Part shown: piece after piece, positions 62,650 to 64,000 of the stretch
Layout of the letters: each line of letters begins with the position of its first letter
Numbering within the stretch: the first letter of the stretch is position 1
Assembly: GCF_000024065.1 (NCBI RefSeq)
Contig: NC_013174.1
Location: 1,488,001 to 1,552,000 of the forward strand
Source: Jonesia denitrificans DSM 20603
GTDB lineage: Bacteria > Actinomycetota > Actinomycetes > Actinomycetales > Cellulomonadaceae
Length of the DNA stretch: 64,000 nt
Direction of reading: 5' to 3'
Notes under the pieces: model-generated
The model's database searches: none
What the model was told of the DNA's origin: nothing
Seen by the model: the letters and a program-made list of their open reading frames with translations, nothing else
Position numbers and translations under genes: made by a program

Positions 62650-63594
62650 CTACTGTCGAGCAAGATCGGCGGCGCCCACAATGCCTGCCTCGTTCCCCAT
62701 CTTCGCCAACGCAAATCGAGCCTCCACCCGGTGCCCACGGGCAGGCAGCGACGTCACAAACGCATCGATAGACGGTTGGAGGAGGAGATTCCCCGCAGCC
62801 GCAACCCCACCCCCAATAACAACCACCTCAGGGTCTAACAAAGCAGCAACAGATGCTGCTCCTTCACCGATCCAGCGACCCAACTCGGCAAGAAGAGACT
62901 GGGAGAACTCATCGCCCTGCTGTGCGGCGGTCGTCACCAAAGGACCCGTAATCAACTCAACATCTCCACCAGCAAGATCAATGAGAAGTTGCGCTCGCTG
63001 CGGCGACTTAATGGCCATCGCTCGCGCCTCGCGCACGAGAGCTGATCCCGACGCATACTGCTCCCAGCAGCCATCATGGCCACACCCGCATGTGTGCCCA
63101 TTAGGGACGACACGCATGTGACCGACCTCGCCACCAACCCCATACCGGCCGCGAACCAATTGATCATTAACCACCAAGGCGCCACCAAGGCCCGTCCCGA
63201 TAGTCAGCATCAACATGTCTGTAGCTTCACGAGCGGCCCCAAAACGGTACTCAGCCCACCCGGCAGCATTGGCATCGTTTTCCACCACAATAGGGATCTC
63301 TGTTCCCAACAGTGCACGGACTTTGTCCGCAATAGGGTAGTCACGCCACATGATGTTGGGGGCAAATTGAACTGACGTTCGGTCAGGTGAACAAAACCCT
63401 GCCGCAGCCAATCCGATGGCACCAACCGTGTGCTCAGCCGCTAGAATCTCGCACACTTGCGCAATCGAAGCGTCAATACTTGCCGGATCACCCGCAGCTG
63501 TCGCCACACGAGTCTGAGCCAAAATGTTGCCGAATTCGTCAACCACACCTGCGGCGATTTTTGTTCCGCCGATATCAACGCCAATGGCGTGCAT
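62650..63594 (-). CDS. glkA: ROK family glucokinase
   Basis: 314 residues from the ATG at 63594 (MHAIGVDIGGTKIAAGVVD), which has GAGGG seven bases upstream; a GTG at 63612 is the alternative. The ROK motifs are the ATP-phosphate loop DIGGTK, the sugar-binding VENDANAAGWAEYRFG, GTGLGGALVVN, and the zinc-binding CGCGHDGCWEQYASGSA. ROK kinases with this set phosphorylate glucose, with ATP and in some actinomycetes polyphosphate. It feeds the glycolytic step of the nearby PPi-type PFK. N-acetylmannosamine or fructose kinase activity is less likely. Confidence 0.88.
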   Translation of the reverse strand: MHAIGVDIGGTKIAAGVVDEFGNILAQTRVATAAGDPASIDASIAQVCEILAAEHTVGAIGLAAAGFCSPDRTSVQFAPNIMWRDYPIADKVRALLGTEIPIVVENDANAAGWAEYRFGAAREATDMLMLTIGTGLGGALVVNDQLVRGRYGVGGEVGHMRVVPNGHTCGCGHDGCWEQYASGSALVREARAMAIKSPQRAQLLIDLAGGDVELITGPLVTTAAQQGDEFSQSLLAELGRWIGEGAASVAALLDPEVVVIGGGVAAAGNLLLQPSIDAFVTSLPARGHRVEARFALAKMGNEAGIVGAADLARQ

Positions 63595-63754
63595 GTACTT
63601 TCCCTCGCTCACCTGAAGAACTACCGGACCACGCTCGCACCGCTGCAGTCCAAGAAGTATGACCTGACAAGACTACTCAATGAGGTGAGTGTGATGCACA
63701 TCCCGCTGGGCTGGTATATTTCCCTCAACGTCGCCCACTGTCGAAGGAGCCAGA

Positions 63755-64000
63755 ATGGACGAAGCAATAACTCCCCCACTCGTTGAGGTCAATCCTCAAC
63801 ACAACCTCAATGACCTCCTCGCCCGCCGGGTCACCGCTGACCCACAAGGGACCATCATGGAAGTGATGTCACCCCAAGGGACCTGGTCTGCAATCACAGC
63901 GTCAGATTTCCTTGAGGAAGTCCACGGCGTTGCACGAGGATTGATCGCCTCAGGAATTGAGCCTGGCGATCGTGTCGGCATCATGTCACGCACACGCTAT
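63755..64000 (+). CDS. AMP-dependent long-chain acyl-CoA synthetase, 5' part (FadD15-like)
   Basis: The frame opens at an ATG at 63755 behind GAAGGAG and runs off the window after 82 codons. The N-terminal sequence (LNDLLARRVTADPQGTIMEV, FLEEVHGVARGLIASGIEPGDRVGIMSRTRY; landmarks only) is that of AMP-forming acyl-CoA synthetases. These activate fatty acids with ATP and CoA. In the mycobacterial block fadD15 (Rv2187) follows plsC and a kinase, as here. The AMP-binding motifs lie beyond the window. Confidence 0.85.
   Translation, partial: MDEAITPPLVEVNPQHNLNDLLARRVTADPQGTIMEVMSPQGTWSAITASDFLEEVHGVARGLIASGIEPGDRVGIMSRTRY

Noticed and set aside
1-64000. CRISPR arrays, tRNA or rRNA genes, prophage genes
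   Set aside because: No regularly spaced repeats, cloverleaf-like intergenic sequences or phage structural genes were recognised; intergenic gaps are short and accounted for.

Overview
The window reads as chromosomal DNA of a Gram-positive, high-G+C actinomycete (by eye in the high 50s percent G+C). Many genes are restricted to, or typical of, Actinobacteria: DUF3000, DUF3159, DUF3710, DUF4193, DUF4192, DUF5998, SepH, an Rv2175c-type DNA-binding protein beside a PASTA-domain kinase, and a class II DAHP synthase. Gene order matches, from memory, two Mycobacterium tuberculosis blocks: the dxs/trkA/dut/suhB/sigA neighbourhood (around Rv2680-Rv2703) and the idsA2/Rv2175c/pknL/aroG/plsC/fadD15 neighbourhood (around Rv2173-Rv2187). 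A pyruvate formate-lyase pair, a PPi-type phosphofructokinase and a FemX plus ATP-grasp pair (a possible Lys-anchored cross-bridge ending in a D-amino acid) suggest a facultatively anaerobic member of the Micrococcales, for example a Jonesia-like organism. The genus is a guess.

Layout. 1-7.2 kb: a partial ATP-grasp ligase, DUF3000, RNase D, a FemX-like bridge enzyme, and a fadA-fadB beta-oxidation operon behind a strong terminator and overlapping inverted repeats. 7.2-14.2 kb: pflA, pflB, dxs and azlCD, all on the minus strand. 14.2-27.4 kb: aconitase with a perfect 32-bp palindrome in its promoter, a TRAM-type RNA methyltransferase, a KimA-like K+ permease divergent from two TrkA/RCK proteins, the DUF3159/OB-fold/DUF3710/dut/DUF4193 housekeeping run, suhB and sepH. 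27.4-34.6 kb: a phosphodiesterase-like gene, DUF5998, a GNAT/acyl-CoA-synthetase fusion and parC. 34.6-43.4 kb: B12-dependent metH, facing a five-gene ECF transporter locus that includes a toroid-fold lipoprotein and a membrane-anchored DUF4430-like protein. 43.5-52.1 kb: a GNAT enzyme, parE, DUF7455, the principal sigma factor, a universal stress protein, DUF4192 and a polyprenyl diphosphate synthase. 52.2-64 kb: the Rv2175c/PknL-like pair, a composite transposon, class II DAHP synthase, PPi-PFK, PlsC, a membrane protein, a ROK glucokinase and the start of a FadD15-like acyl-CoA synthetase.

Two features stand out. First, the ECF locus looks like a bacterial counterpart of the vertebrate transcobalamin/intrinsic factor architecture, split over two surface proteins and placed tail to tail with a cobalamin-dependent methionine synthase. 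It is a good candidate for B12 capture and uptake. Second, two diverged ISL3-family elements, one intact and one frameshifted, flank an AT-rich single-gene cargo. The 8-bp target duplication lies only at the outer ends, so the 3.6-kb block moved as one composite transposon. It landed exactly at the aroG stop codon.
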